Shown here: piece by piece, positions 31,190-40,547 of the stretch
How positions within the stretch are numbered: the stretch's first letter is position 1
How the letters are laid out: every line of letters starts with the position of its first letter
Source: Leptospira johnsonii
Lineage (GTDB): Bacteria > Spirochaetota > Leptospiria > Leptospirales > Leptospiraceae
Length of the DNA stretch: 64,000 bases
NCBI RefSeq assembly: GCF_003112675.1
Contig: NZ_BFAY01000008.1
Span: forward strand, 146,842-210,841
Reading direction: 5' to 3'
Position numbers and translations under genes: made by a program
The notes under the pieces: generated by a model
What the model saw: the letters and a program-made list of their open reading frames with translations, nothing else
Databases searched by the model: none
Told to the model about the DNA's origin: nothing

Positions 31190-32562
31190 GATCTAATAAA
31201 ATAATATTTCTCCTAATCTTCTCACTTTTAGGGTTTTTAGATCAGGCAGAAGCAAAAGCGGATTCAGAATTTTCACTTCTCGTCCATTTTAGAAAATACT
31301 CTCATCATAATCCTTTCCAAAAAGGAACTCCTTACCAGAAAAAAGTACCGGCAATTCGTTTGGATGAAAGAACCGCACTTGCACTTTTAAAACCGGGAGA
31401 AGTTCCGTTATTCGCAGAGATCCATCCCGAAGAATCCGCAGGAAGAAAAGCATATTTCCAAAAAGTGGATTTGGATACAGGAATAGGCATCGTTCTTCTT
31501 CCTGAAAATTTCGGAAGATCCAAAAAGGTCTCCCCTATCGCACTCTTGGAAGAAAGTCCCAGGACCCAAGGAGCATGCTCAGCCTTCTTCACAAATTTTG
31601 AATGGGGAAGTTTAGAGTTTTCTAAATCGATTTTACCTCTGTCTAAACTTGCCAGAAAGGAAAACCAAGACGGGACCCGGAGTTTTCTTTTTTCAGGAAA
31701 AAAAGTCTGCGGCTTTACGGATGGGACTTGGAACGCAGGTGCGGAACTTCTTCGTAGATTTTATCAAAGTAGATTTTCTTCCCTTTCTCCTTTTCCTCAC
31801 CCAGGTTTTTATGCGGAAGGTTCCTTAACTCCTGCGGAAGAAGATTATTATTTTCCGAAAGGTAGTGTAGGCGCAGTGGTCTCCGAAGTCCTTCCTGGGA
31901 TCGGCCCAATGCACAATCTGTTTCCAGGTGACGCGGTTCTTTCCGTGAATGGAATTCCGGTTGCTTCTAAACAAAAACAGGTCTTGTATGATATCCTACT
32001 CAGTAAAGGTGGGTCTTATCTGAATTCCGGAGAATGGGTCAGTCTTTCACTGTATCGTGACGGTAGAAAAAGAGAGATACGCTACCAGCTAAGACCGTAT
32101 AACGAGGATTCTTTTTTGATCCCGGAGAGTTCAGATAAGATCGCTCCTAAATATCTGATCGCGGGCGGATTACTTTTTACGGAACTCACTCACACTTATC
32201 TGAAAGAATACGGAGAAAAATACAAATCCTCCAGCGACAGAAAGTTAGTATACTTAGCTGAGAGTTATTCTAAAAAACTCCATCCGGAAAGAAGCCGTAT
32301 CGTATTACTATCCAGAGCCTTCCCTGACGAAAAGAACAGGGCCTATCAGGAATTCCAAGATTTGATCTTAGAATCCGTGAACGACAAGATCGTGGATTCT
32401 GTAGAAGGTTTGAAAGCAGCCATTTCTGAAAATAAGGACGAATTTTTGATCTTTCGGTTTTCAGGAAATAAATTGGCGGTTTTTGATAAGTCAGAGTTAA
32501 AAAGTTTGGATGAAAGGATAAAATCCTTATATTCTCTTGATACTCTAGACAATATCCGCTGA
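31186..32562 (+). CDS. Exported pseudoprotease paralogue with PDZ domain
   Basis: 458 aa with a signal peptide ([20 protein letters not shown]). The domain order follows the gene before it: a protease-like N-terminal region, a PDZ domain near 225-300 ([10 protein letters not shown] ... [14 protein letters not shown]), and a C-terminal region ending [12 protein letters not shown] and [20 protein letters not shown], matching the same spots of its neighbour ([30 protein letters not shown]). None of the three triad positions is kept: no HisAla pair, Thr/Gly at the Asp strand, and no GxSGGP. Likely a non-catalytic partner or substrate adaptor. ATG overlaps the protease stop (ATGA). Confidence 0.75.
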   Translation: MRSNKIIFLLIFSLLGFLDQAEAKADSEFSLLVHFRKYSHHNPFQKGTPYQKKVPAIRLDERTALALLKPGEVPLFAEIHPEESAGRKAYFQKVDLDTGIGIVLLPENFGRSKKVSPIALLEESPRTQGACSAFFTNFEWGSLEFSKSILPLSKLARKENQDGTRSFLFSGKKVCGFTDGTWNAGAELLRRFYQSRFSSLSPFPHPGFYAEGSLTPAEEDYYFPKGSVGAVVSEVLPGIGPMHNLFPGDAVLSVNGIPVASKQKQVLYDILLSKGGSYLNSGEWVSLSLYRDGRKREIRYQLRPYNEDSFLIPESSDKIAPKYLIAGGLLFTELTHTYLKEYGEKYKSSSDRKLVYLAESYSKKLHPERSRIVLLSRAFPDEKNRAYQEFQDLILESVNDKIVDSVEGLKAAISENKDEFLIFRFSGNKLAVFDKSELKSLDERIKSLYSLDTLDNIR

Positions 32563-32655
32563 CAAAATTCTTGACTAGAATACCTTTCCGGTGTTTTCTT
32601 TTGTTTTCCGAATAACACCCTCAAGCATTCGGAAGTTCTGAATTAGGAATTTATT

Positions 32656-33561
32656 ATGAAAATCCTTTTCGTTGATGACGAAGAAGTTATCCGAGATCTG
32701 TTCCAGGAAATTTTCGGCAGCGAGTACGAACTCGTTTTGGCCGGAACCGCGGAACAGGGCTTAAGCTTAGCCGAGTCGGAAACATTCGATCTGATCATCA
32801 CCGATATTCGCCTTCCAAGGATGAACGGTATAGAGTTCATCACTAAATTAAGGGAGAAGGGAGTGGATACTCCTTTTATAGTCATCACAGGAAATCAGGA
32901 CATCCAGATCTCTATCAACGCTCTCCGATTGGGAGCTGTGGATTTTTTCCTAAAACCTTTTCGGATGGAAGCGATCCGTTACTCTCTCTTAAGATTTAAA
33001 AATCTATTTTATGCGGGCAAAGACCTTGTGGACAAAAGAATGTTCCAGGTCCGGGAATCCAGACAGAAGTTCGCACTTCTACCTAGGCTTGGAAATTTGA
33101 ATCAGTATGTCCATTTGATACTGAAGTCTCTGGCCCATCTTCCCAATCTGAATAACGAGGACCAACTCTCATTAAAAGTTGCATTATATGAATTGATAGG
33201 CAACGCTATAGAACATGGTTGTGCTCATATCAATTATCACCAAAAACAAGAGTTGATGTTCCAGGAGAACGATTACTTCTCCTATGTGGACAAGATCTGC
33301 GAATCCAAGGAAGAATGGATCCAGGTGGAAGTAGACTATGACGATACAAGAGTAACCGTTATCCTAGAAGACGGAGGAGACGGTTTTGATCCTGCAAGAG
33401 TCCCAGATCCAGTGCAAGATCCAAATGCAAGCCAACTTTCAGGCAGAGGGATCTTTTTAGTTCGTATGAATGTGGATTCTCTTTCTTATAATGACAAGGG
33501 AAACCAAGTCACTTTCGTAAAGAAGCTCCAAAAAGCGGAAGTAAAACAGAAACAGGCTTAA
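32656..33561 (+). CDS. Response regulator fused to RsbW-type ATPase domain
   Basis: 301 aa. Residues 1-120 are a CheY-like receiver (ILFVDDEE, phospho-acceptor in LIITDIRLP, Thr in IVITGN, Lys in FLKPFRM). Residues about 160-295 are a HATPase_c_2 domain of the anti-sigma/RsbW kind, with N box ALYELIGNAIEHGC, G1 box LEDGGDGFDP and G2 region GRGIFLVRMNVD. The protein probably changes anti-sigma or serine-kinase activity on phosphorylation. The partner histidine kinase and anti-anti-sigma factor are not adjacent, although a STAS protein is encoded 6 kb away. ATG with TTAGGA upstream. Cytoplasmic. Confidence 0.85.
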   Translation: MKILFVDDEEVIRDLFQEIFGSEYELVLAGTAEQGLSLAESETFDLIITDIRLPRMNGIEFITKLREKGVDTPFIVITGNQDIQISINALRLGAVDFFLKPFRMEAIRYSLLRFKNLFYAGKDLVDKRMFQVRESRQKFALLPRLGNLNQYVHLILKSLAHLPNLNNEDQLSLKVALYELIGNAIEHGCAHINYHQKQELMFQENDYFSYVDKICESKEEWIQVEVDYDDTRVTVILEDGGDGFDPARVPDPVQDPNASQLSGRGIFLVRMNVDSLSYNDKGNQVTFVKKLQKAEVKQKQA

Positions 33562-33583
33562 GCAGTCCATCCATCGGAAAAAT

Positions 33584-33609
33584 AGAATATTCTAAAATCA
33601 GAATATTCT
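33584..33609. terminator. AT-rich hairpin between convergent genes
   Basis: AGAATATTCT occurs twice, separated by six bases (AAAATC). The copies can pair as a nine-base stem; each is also a self-palindrome. It lies in the 52-base gap between the receiver-ATPase and flippase stops. Confidence 0.35.
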
Positions 33610-33613
33610 TCTC

Positions 33614-34909
33614 TTATTTTGCCGAAGGTTTGTAATACGCTAAAAAATAACCGCTGAGTAAAAACCAGGAAGGGATCTGTCCCAAGAAGAACGCTCCAGC
33701 TGCTCCCATGGTCCCATATTCCGGGATCAGAAGATTATCCAAAACTAATCCGAAGATCAATCTCACCAAAGCAAGTATCGCAAGTAACCTAGGTTGGCCC
33801 AAGGCGAATAAAGCCATTCCGAGCGGAGAGAATACCAATTGGAATAGATAATTCGGATACAATAACTGGAATACAGGAACAGACTCGGGATATTTTCCGG
33901 AAAATAATGCGGAGAAGACCCAATCTCCTAATAGCACCCAAGGCCCCAATGCCAATGCAAATACGACTGCCACTAAGATGGATTTGCCCAAGTAACTAGT
34001 GAATTCCTTATTCTCCGTAAGCCTGGAAAGTTTAGGATAAATCATTGAATTCAAAACGGAAAATAAGATCACAAATCCGCTAAAAGGTTGTAATGCCACT
34101 CCGTAAGCCGCTACCGCCTCGTTAGAATGGTATTTGTTCAGGAAAAATAACTCCATTCTATCCGATACGATCGCAAATAAAGAGGCCAAAAACGCATAAC
34201 GGTTGAAGGAGATGAGTTCTCTGGTTTGTTGCCTGACTTCTTCCTTATCGCCTGCCCAATTTAGTTTTCCTCTCGGGAATAATAGAAAGAATAACACAAT
34301 TGTAAAAACAGGAGCTACGGAGAAGATCCCGAGTATATCCAAATGTCCTAGTGCATGGTCCGAAAATTGATCTGCTAAATACAGGATCAAAATACGGATC
34401 AGATTTGGAAGAGGATACCAAATGGAAAGTGCATGGTATTGTCCGAAAGAAACAAAAATACTTTCGAAATAAGAATTAAAAGAAAGCACGAAGCTACCGA
34501 ATACGAGAAGAAATGCGGCCAGTGCATTCTCCTTTAAAAAGTAAACGGCAACGCCTGTAACAAGCACCAAAAGAAATAATGCAGCCCATTTGACCCAAAG
34601 AGAAGATGCAAGAAGCACTCCAATCTTTCTTTTGTCTTCGGTCATGGGAGAAAGAAATCTCACTAATGCGGTGGGCAATCCGAATTCTGCCACCGCTAAA
34701 AGTATGGGTAAAAAACCTGAATAGTATTGGAAGATACCGTTCTCGTTCTTACTTAAGATACGAACAGAATAGACCATGAAGATAAAATTCAGTAGGGACG
34801 CGACTACCTTGGAAAACCCTACTGAAAAGAAGCTGCGTATGAATCCGGAGGTCCGTAATCTTCCGAAACTTTCGGAAATGAACTGTAAGGAGGATCCAAG
34901 GCGAAGCAT
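33614..34909 (-). CDS. Oligosaccharide flippase / polysaccharide export membrane protein
   Basis: 431 aa with 12-14 membrane helices and the charge and glycine pattern of the Wzx/MATE-like (MOP superfamily) flippases: FSVGFSKVVASLLNFIFMVYSV at the N-terminus, AEFGLPTALVRFLSP, and repeated YPKLSRLTENKEF-type loops. It probably moves a lipid-linked glycan across the inner membrane. ATG at 34909 is four bases after the stop of the PAP2 gene, so these two are coupled, a sensible pair since PAP2 enzymes recycle the polyprenyl diphosphate carrier; this link is inference. No glycosyltransferases are nearby. Confidence 0.8.
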   Translation of the reverse strand: MLRLGSSLQFISESFGRLRTSGFIRSFFSVGFSKVVASLLNFIFMVYSVRILSKNENGIFQYYSGFLPILLAVAEFGLPTALVRFLSPMTEDKRKIGVLLASSLWVKWAALFLLVLVTGVAVYFLKENALAAFLLVFGSFVLSFNSYFESIFVSFGQYHALSIWYPLPNLIRILILYLADQFSDHALGHLDILGIFSVAPVFTIVLFFLLFPRGKLNWAGDKEEVRQQTRELISFNRYAFLASLFAIVSDRMELFFLNKYHSNEAVAAYGVALQPFSGFVILFSVLNSMIYPKLSRLTENKEFTSYLGKSILVAVVFALALGPWVLLGDWVFSALFSGKYPESVPVFQLLYPNYLFQLVFSPLGMALFALGQPRLLAILALVRLIFGLVLDNLLIPEYGTMGAAGAFFLGQIPSWFLLSGYFLAYYKPSAK

Positions 34910-34913
34910 GAAG

Positions 34914-35882
34914 TTAAGTCAGATAAATGCCTCCGCGTATCCTTTTCAGAAGAATGGGAGCGAGATGGCCAATATAGTAACACACGATCCCATACTTAAA
35001 GTATCTGGCAACCGGATTTTCCCCCAATAGAGAGGAGAGAATTTTTCCTAGAGCCAAATAAAAGATCAAGATCCCAAGAATGATCACTCCGACTCGGATA
35101 AAAAAGCCGAGCCAAGATTCGACTGATTTCCAATCCAACCCTGCCCTCTTATTGTACAAAATCCCGATCCCAAAACCTGCGAGCGCTCCCGCAGAAGAGA
35201 TCACCTGCTCCCATGATTTGTTCGTGGACTCCGGTTGACTTGGATCTTGCAAAAGTATGCTAGGAACTGTAAGAGCTAAAATGAAAAGTACGAGTGACTT
35301 CAGTCGTTTTTGGTCTGGAGTTTCTCCCGCAAAATTTGGTTCTAAAATTCCCGGATCTTTTGAGAACAAAAACTCTAGTCCGAATAATATGAGTATTCCT
35401 AAAGTAAATCCTCCTAACGTATCTCCTAAAAAATGAAGTCCGGCATACATTCTAGAAATCGGCATGAATAAGATCAAAAATGCGGTGAGTATCCTTACCC
35501 AACGAATTCGTATATGCAAAAATAATGTTCCGTATAACACCACTGCAGTCTGCACATGTCCGGAAGGAAATCCGTAAGAACCCTCCATGAGTCCGAGCTC
35601 GGATGGAAAAGGTAAACCTATCGGCCTAGGCATAGTAAGAAGGGCCTTAAAAGCTCCATTCACAATTCCCGCAATAAGCAGTCCCAAAGTCATCCTGATC
35701 CCGATCTTACGATCCACACAAAGATAGATGAGAGAGACCAAAGCCATAAAAAAGAGAGAAGATCCCAAGTAATGGAACAAAACAGTAAAAGGGTCCAATA
35801 CGGTTTTTAAAAAGGAAATATGAAGAGCCTCTAAAGGCGCGTTAGAGAATAAGATCTCTTTCCATAGGAAACTATCCGTCAT
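34914..35882 (-). CDS. PAP2-superfamily membrane phosphatase
   Basis: Membrane lipid phosphatase with about nine to ten helices. The three PAP2 motifs are intact: KALLTMPRPIG, YGFPSGHVQTA and SRMYAGLHFLGDTLGG. A long C-terminal membrane extension (about 140 residues) distinguishes it from minimal PAP2 enzymes. It may dephosphorylate undecaprenyl diphosphate or other lipid phosphates. I place the start at ATG 35882 (MTDSFLWK); TTG 35918 or ATG 35894 are also in frame and no ribosome site decides. Operon with the flippase that follows. Confidence 0.8.
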   Translation of the reverse strand: MTDSFLWKEILFSNAPLEALHISFLKTVLDPFTVLFHYLGSSLFFMALVSLIYLCVDRKIGIRMTLGLLIAGIVNGAFKALLTMPRPIGLPFPSELGLMEGSYGFPSGHVQTAVVLYGTLFLHIRIRWVRILTAFLILFMPISRMYAGLHFLGDTLGGFTLGILILFGLEFLFSKDPGILEPNFAGETPDQKRLKSLVLFILALTVPSILLQDPSQPESTNKSWEQVISSAGALAGFGIGILYNKRAGLDWKSVESWLGFFIRVGVIILGILIFYLALGKILSSLLGENPVARYFKYGIVCYYIGHLAPILLKRIRGGIYLT

Positions 35883-35991
35883 AAAAACGAACATATAAAG
35901 ATTCGGTTTTAAACGCAAAATGAATTCTTTTCCGGATTCCTCTCTTCCTTTGGTTTTTAGAACATTCGATTTTTAAAAATTGAAATTCGCC

Positions 35992-36007
35992 TGCTGGAAT
36001 TCCAACG
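35992..36007. repeat. Dispersed palindrome, TGCTGGAATTCCAACG
   Basis: Variant of the TGTAGGA-NN-TCCTACA element (arms TGCTGGA and TCCAACG), 15 bases before a second variant in the same divergent gap upstream of icmF. Confidence 0.45.
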
Positions 36008-36022
36008 TAGTCGCGGTTGCCG

Positions 36023-36038
36023 TGTTGGAGGTCCTACA
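36023..36038. repeat. Dispersed palindrome, TGTTGGAGGTCCTACA
   Basis: Arms TGTTGGA and TCCTACA of the same element, here about 165 bases upstream of the icmF start. The rest of this 320-base gap holds only an AT-rich promoter-like stretch near 36090-36120. Confidence 0.5.
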
Positions 36039-36201
36039 CAGGATCTCCAAGCCCCTCCCCTAAAATCAAGGTTGCTAGATTCTTATTCCTGGGACATGAT
36101 AGATATATAGATGCAATTTTTTGAACGATCGTTCTCCAAACGACAAAACAAACAAAGTTCGGTTAAAATTTGCCCAAGCTCGAACATTAGGAGAATATAA
36201 T

Positions 36202-39200
36202 ATGGAACCGGAAATTTATATCCCCCGTAATAAATTAAAATTTGTGACTGCGGCCTCACTTTTCGACGGCCATGACGCTTCTATCAATATCATGAGAAGA
36301 ATACTTCAGTCCTCCGGAGCGGAAGTAGTTCACCTAGGTCATAATCGATCTGTCCAAGAAATCGTAGACTGTGCAATCCAAGAAGATGTACAAGGGATTG
36401 CAGTGACAAGTTACCAAGGGGGTCATGTAGAATATTTCAAATACATGATAGACCTTCTAAAAGAAAAAGGAAGTTCTCATATCAAGGTATTCGGCGGAGG
36501 CGGAGGGACAATTCTTCCTTCCGAGATCCAAGAGCTAGAAGCTTACGGAGTTTCCAGGATTTATTCTCCTGACGATGGACGTTCTTTGGGTCTCCAGGGA
36601 ATGATCAACGATCTATTACAAAAATCTGATTTTATTCCTCCTCATCGATTTAATGGAAATCTGTTCTCCGAGATCCGTAAAAAAAATCCGATCGCAATCG
36701 CAGAATCCATTTCTTTAGTGGAGTCTTCTGAAAATGATCCTAAAAAGATAGATCCTGAAAAATTGGATTTTCCGATTTCCAAAAAGACGATCCCGATTTT
36801 AGGAATAACCGGAACAGGAGGAGCGGGAAAGTCCTCTCTTACAGACGAGCTTGTCAGAAGATTTATTCATGACTTCGAAGACAAAACGATAGCGATTATC
36901 TCCGTGGATCCTTCCAAAAGAAAGACGGGAGGAGCCCTCTTAGGAGATAGGATTCGTATGAACTCCATTTCTCATCCAAGAGTTTATATGAGATCTTTTG
37001 CGACTAGAGAAGCAAATATAGCATTGAACCGGAATGTCAAAAAAAGTTTGGACGTTCTCAAAAGTTCCGAATTCGATCTAGTGATTGTAGAAACCGCAGG
37101 GATAGGACAAAGTGATTCGGAGATAACGGAAGTGTCGGATCTTTCTCTTTATGTGATGACCCCGGAATTCGGAGCGGCCACACAGTTGGAAAAGATCGAC
37201 ATGATCGATTATGCGGATCTGATCGCAGTCAATAAGTGCGACAAAAGAGGAGCATTAGACGCAATCAGAGACGTTCAAAAACAATTCCAAAGATCCAGAA
37301 AATTATTTGACCAAACCCCGGATAAGATGCCTGTGTTTGGAACGATCGCCTCTCAATTCAACGATCCTGGAACAAACAATCTATACGTTGCATTGATCGA
37401 TTCCTTAAACAAAAAATTCGGCCTGGGTTGGAAGTCCAATTTCGCCCCCAGCTCAGAGACTAGCCAAAAGATACATATCATTCCTCCAGACAGACAAAGA
37501 TATCTGGCTGAGATCGCGGAGGAATGTGAGAAATACGAGAATTTCGTCAAAAAAGAATCTGAAACGGCAGAAGTATTATATAGGATCAAAGGCACAATAG
37601 ACGTATTAAAAGAAAGAGGAAAGAACGTTTCCGATCTGGAAGAAGAATATTCCAAAAGAGAGGCCGGACTTCACCCCGACACGAAAAAGATCCTGAAGGA
37701 ATGGGATTCCAAACTGGAAAAATATTCAGGAGAATTTTTCACTTATACGGTTCGAGATAAAGAGATCAAGATTGAGAACTTTACAAAATCTTTAAGTAAT
37801 CTAAATATCCCAAAAGTTTCCGTTCCAAAATTCCGCAACTGGGGAGAGATCGTAAAATGGTCCTATACGGAAAATTTTCCGGGCGAATTCCCTTTCGCTG
37901 CGGGAGTATTCCCTTTTAAAAGAACAGGAGAAGATCCTACACGTATGTTCGCAGGAGAAGGCGGGCCGGAAAGAACAAACGCAAGATTCCATTATGTTAG
38001 CCATGGAATGCCTGCTCATCGATTGAGTACTGCATTCGACTCGGTCACTCTGTATGGAGAAGATCCTGGGCTTCGTCCTGATATTTACGGCAAGATAGGG
38101 AACTCGGGAGTGAGCATCGCTACTTTAGACGATGCTAAAAAACTATATTCTGGGTTTGATCTTTGTAATCCTAGTACTTCCGTGTCCATGACGATCAACG
38201 GACCTGCACCGATGCTTCTATCCTTTTTCTTAAATACTGCGATTGACCAAACCTGCGAGAAGTATATCCGCGCAGAAGGGAAAGTAGAAGAGGCAAAATC
38301 CAAACTTGCAGAGATCTATTCTAAAAAAGGAGTTCCGATCCCGCAATACAAAGGAGAGATCCCAAAAGGAAATGATGGCCTCGGCCTTCTACTTTTAGGA
38401 ACCACTGGAGATCAAATCCTTCCCAAAGAAGTTTATGAAAAGATAAAAAAGGAAACTCTTTCTTCCGTTCGTGGAACTGTGCAAGCGGATATCTTAAAAG
38501 AAGACCAGGCGCAGAACACGTGTATCTTCTCCACAGAGTTCGCGTTAAAACTTATGGGAGATATCCAGGAATATTTTATCTGGAATAAAGTCCGTAATTT
38601 TTATTCTGTTTCTATTTCCGGATATCATATCGCGGAAGCGGGAGCAAATCCGATCACTCAGGTTGCATTCACTCTTGCAAACGGATTTACGTTTGTGGAA
38701 TATTATCTTTCCAGAGGGATGAAGATAGACGATTTTGCTCCGAACCTTTCCTTCTTCTTCTCAAATGGGATCGATCCTGAATATGCGGTGATCGGAAGAG
38801 TAGCACGTAAGATCTGGGCTAAAAGTATGAAATACAAGTACAACGGCTCGGAACGTTCCCAAATGTTGAAATACCATATCCAAACTTCCGGACGTTCTTT
38901 ACACGCACAAGAGATTGCGTTCAACGATATAAGAACCACCTTACAAGCGTTATATGCAATTTATGATAACTGCAATAGTTTGCATACAAATGCTTATGAC
39001 GAAGCGATCACTACTCCTACTGAAGAATCCGTTAGAAGAGCGATGGCAATCCAGCTCATCATCAATAGAGAATTGGGTCTTGCCAAAAACGAAAACCCTC
39101 TCCAAGGTTCTTTTATTATCGATGATCTTTCCGATCTGGTGGAAGAGGCAATCTTGTCGGAGTTCCGGCGTATCTCCGAAAGAGGTGGAGTTCTTGGTGC

Positions 39201-39570
39201 CATGGAAAGAATGTACCAAAGAAACAAGATCCAAGAAGAATCTTTGGAATATGAACACAGAAAACATACCGGAGAGATCCCAGTTATAGGCGTGAATACT
39301 TTCTTAGGAAAAGATGGATCTCCTACAATTCTTCCGGAAGAAGTGATCCGCTCTACAGAGGATGAGAAAAAGGCACAGATCAGAGAATTGGAAGCATTCC
39401 AATTCAGGAACCAAGAAGATTCAACTAACGCCTTAAAGGATCTGCAAACTGCCTGCCTTTCCGGAAAGAACGGATTTGAGGCCTTGGTGGAAGCCGGAAA
39501 GGTTTGTTCTTTGGGACAAATGACCCACTCTCTCTATGAGGTGGGCGGCCAATACAGAAGAAGTATGTGA
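36202..39570 (+). CDS. icmF: Fused isobutyryl-CoA mutase (IcmF)
   Basis: Adenosylcobalamin-dependent acyl-CoA mutase with its G-protein chaperone inserted. Order: B12-binding domain with [12 protein letters not shown] (about residue 16), MeaI-type GTPase with P-loop GTGGAGKSS near 203, linker, then the mutase barrel with [19 protein letters not shown] near 570, the IcmF pattern rather than that of methylmalonyl-CoA mutase. It interconverts isobutyryl- and butyryl-CoA, or isovaleryl- and pivalyl-CoA. I place the start at ATG 36202, eight bases after TTAGGAGA; a TTG at 36121 would add 27 residues without a ribosome site. Resulting 1123 aa is typical. Cytoplasmic; stands alone. Confidence 0.9.
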   Translation: MEPEIYIPRNKLKFVTAASLFDGHDASINIMRRILQSSGAEVVHLGHNRSVQEIVDCAIQEDVQGIAVTSYQGGHVEYFKYMIDLLKEKGSSHIKVFGGGGGTILPSEIQELEAYGVSRIYSPDDGRSLGLQGMINDLLQKSDFIPPHRFNGNLFSEIRKKNPIAIAESISLVESSENDPKKIDPEKLDFPISKKTIPILGITGTGGAGKSSLTDELVRRFIHDFEDKTIAIISVDPSKRKTGGALLGDRIRMNSISHPRVYMRSFATREANIALNRNVKKSLDVLKSSEFDLVIVETAGIGQSDSEITEVSDLSLYVMTPEFGAATQLEKIDMIDYADLIAVNKCDKRGALDAIRDVQKQFQRSRKLFDQTPDKMPVFGTIASQFNDPGTNNLYVALIDSLNKKFGLGWKSNFAPSSETSQKIHIIPPDRQRYLAEIAEECEKYENFVKKESETAEVLYRIKGTIDVLKERGKNVSDLEEEYSKREAGLHPDTKKILKEWDSKLEKYSGEFFTYTVRDKEIKIENFTKSLSNLNIPKVSVPKFRNWGEIVKWSYTENFPGEFPFAAGVFPFKRTGEDPTRMFAGEGGPERTNARFHYVSHGMPAHRLSTAFDSVTLYGEDPGLRPDIYGKIGNSGVSIATLDDAKKLYSGFDLCNPSTSVSMTINGPAPMLLSFFLNTAIDQTCEKYIRAEGKVEEAKSKLAEIYSKKGVPIPQYKGEIPKGNDGLGLLLLGTTGDQILPKEVYEKIKKETLSSVRGTVQADILKEDQAQNTCIFSTEFALKLMGDIQEYFIWNKVRNFYSVSISGYHIAEAGANPITQVAFTLANGFTFVEYYLSRGMKIDDFAPNLSFFFSNGIDPEYAVIGRVARKIWAKSMKYKYNGSERSQMLKYHIQTSGRSLHAQEIAFNDIRTTLQALYAIYDNCNSLHTNAYDEAITTPTEESVRRAMAIQLIINRELGLAKNENPLQGSFIIDDLSDLVEEAILSEFRRISERGGVLGAMERMYQRNKIQEESLEYEHRKHTGEIPVIGVNTFLGKDGSPTILPEEVIRSTEDEKKAQIRELEAFQFRNQEDSTNALKDLQTACLSGKNGFEALVEAGKVCSLGQMTHSLYEVGGQYRRSM

Positions 39571-39654
39571 TCTGAATCGAGTGATACAAATCAATTTGGA
39601 GGACCTTTTTTTGTTTCCCTTAGCGTTTCAAGGTAGAAAATTTGGTCCAAGGCC

Positions 39655-39966
39655 ATGACTTCTTCTGCAATCCAGTTTACAGAGACCCATGTATATGCGG
39701 AAAAAAAACGGTTCAGAGTCGTTTTTGTGCGGAACGTATGTTCTGTCGAAACCGAAGAAATCGGCCTGATCCTTCAAAAGATCCAAGAAATACAACCGGC
39801 CGTTGTGGAGCTGGATCTGGAAAATGTGGTCGCAATCCCTTCTCTAATCTTGAATCGGATCTTAAAACTTTTGGCTGAATTAAAATCCAAAGGAGTCCCA
39901 GTGGAAATTAAAACCAGTGAGGGACTCAAAACCGTTCTGAATCGGTTGAAAATCTCCCTGCAATGA
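39655..39966 (+). CDS. STAS-domain protein (anti-sigma factor antagonist-like)
   Basis: 103 aa, a single STAS-like fold: strands RFRVVFVRNVCSV and PAVVELDLENVVAIPS, then a helix LILNRILKLLAELKSKGVPVEI. The usual phospho-serine of SpoIIAA (D-S-x-G) is replaced by IPSLILN, where one serine remains. May bind an RsbW-type partner, for instance the receiver-ATPase at 32656; this is speculation. It is 84 bases after icmF and its stop overlaps the ATG of the next gene (ATGA), which links it to the metal-related locus. Confidence 0.65.
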   Translation: MTSSAIQFTETHVYAEKKRFRVVFVRNVCSVETEEIGLILQKIQEIQPAVVELDLENVVAIPSLILNRILKLLAELKSKGVPVEIKTSEGLKTVLNRLKISLQ

Positions 39967-40409
39967 AAGCCATTTCGATTATTCTGACCCAATGTTTCCT
40001 TTTCCAAAGTCTGGTTTTCGGAAGCGGTTGGTTCTGCGGAATGCTGGCTGGAGAGATCAAGCTTTGCCATTGTAATCACGGAAGCCAAAAAGAAAAACAC
40101 TCTGATTCTGAAGACTCAAGATTCTCTTCTAAATTAGCTGATGCGGGAGAAGATCATTCTAATCAGAAGCCTTCTTCCCTGCCCGACTGCCATTCCGCTA
40201 AGTCTGGTGAGGCTCATAAATGCGCCTGTAAAAAAGCAAAAGACAAGGCTTCTTACTTGAGCGGAACCATCTGCACTCAATTTTTCACTTATTCCAAATT
40301 GGAAAACATTGCTCCTCAATCTTTGGGTTCCGAACTTTTAGGTCGGATCCAAGAAGATTCCGGGGTATTCATTTCCTTCGATCTGGAAAGACCACCTCGA
40401 TTCTCCTAA
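39963..40409 (+). CDS. Cys/His-rich exported protein, first of MbnP/MbnH locus
   Basis: 148 aa, no family recognised. An uncharged hydrophobic N-terminus (ISIILTQCFLFQSLVFGSGWF) looks like a signal or lipid anchor. The centre carries many potential metal ligands: KLCHCNHGSQKEKHSDS, EDHSNQ, LPDCHSAKSGEAHKCACKK and TICTQFF. Nine cysteines and seven histidines in 148 residues, together with the neighbouring MbnP/MbnH pair, suggest copper binding or sensing outside the cytoplasm. ATG overlaps the STAS stop. Followed by a 138-base leader with three hairpins before mbnP. Confidence 0.7.
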   Translation: MKAISIILTQCFLFQSLVFGSGWFCGMLAGEIKLCHCNHGSQKEKHSDSEDSRFSSKLADAGEDHSNQKPSSLPDCHSAKSGEAHKCACKKAKDKASYLSGTICTQFFTYSKLENIAPQSLGSELLGRIQEDSGVFISFDLERPPRFS

Positions 40410-40422
40410 ACATTTTCTAAAA

Positions 40423-40495
40423 CCTCGAACGAGGAAGCACAGGATAACTATATCCTCATGCTTATAGTCCGTCCCGGGCTTCAATAGCCTGGGAC
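40423..40495 (+). promoter_or_regulatory. Three consecutive hairpins in leader of mbnP-like gene
   Basis: CCTCG-AA-CGAGG (40423-40434), AGGATA-ACTA-TATCCT (40441-40456) and GTCCCGGGCT-TCAAT-AGCCTGGGAC (40471-40495, ten pairs with one G-T). No T run follows the last one, so it is not a standard terminator. Position between the Cys/His-rich gene and mbnP suggests mRNA processing, attenuation or differential expression. Confidence 0.5.
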
Positions 40496-40547
40496 AAGCT
40501 ATCATACGAAAAAAAGGAAAGCAAACAACTTTCCTTAGGAGAATATT

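Noticed and set aside
33614..35882. An O-antigen or capsule gene cluster
   Set aside because: A flippase and PAP2 phosphatase are present, but no glycosyltransferase, polymerase or sugar-synthesis gene accompanies them.
40471..40495. Standard intrinsic terminator between the Cys/His-rich gene and mbnP
   Set aside because: The stem is strong but is followed by AAGCTATCATACG, with no T run.
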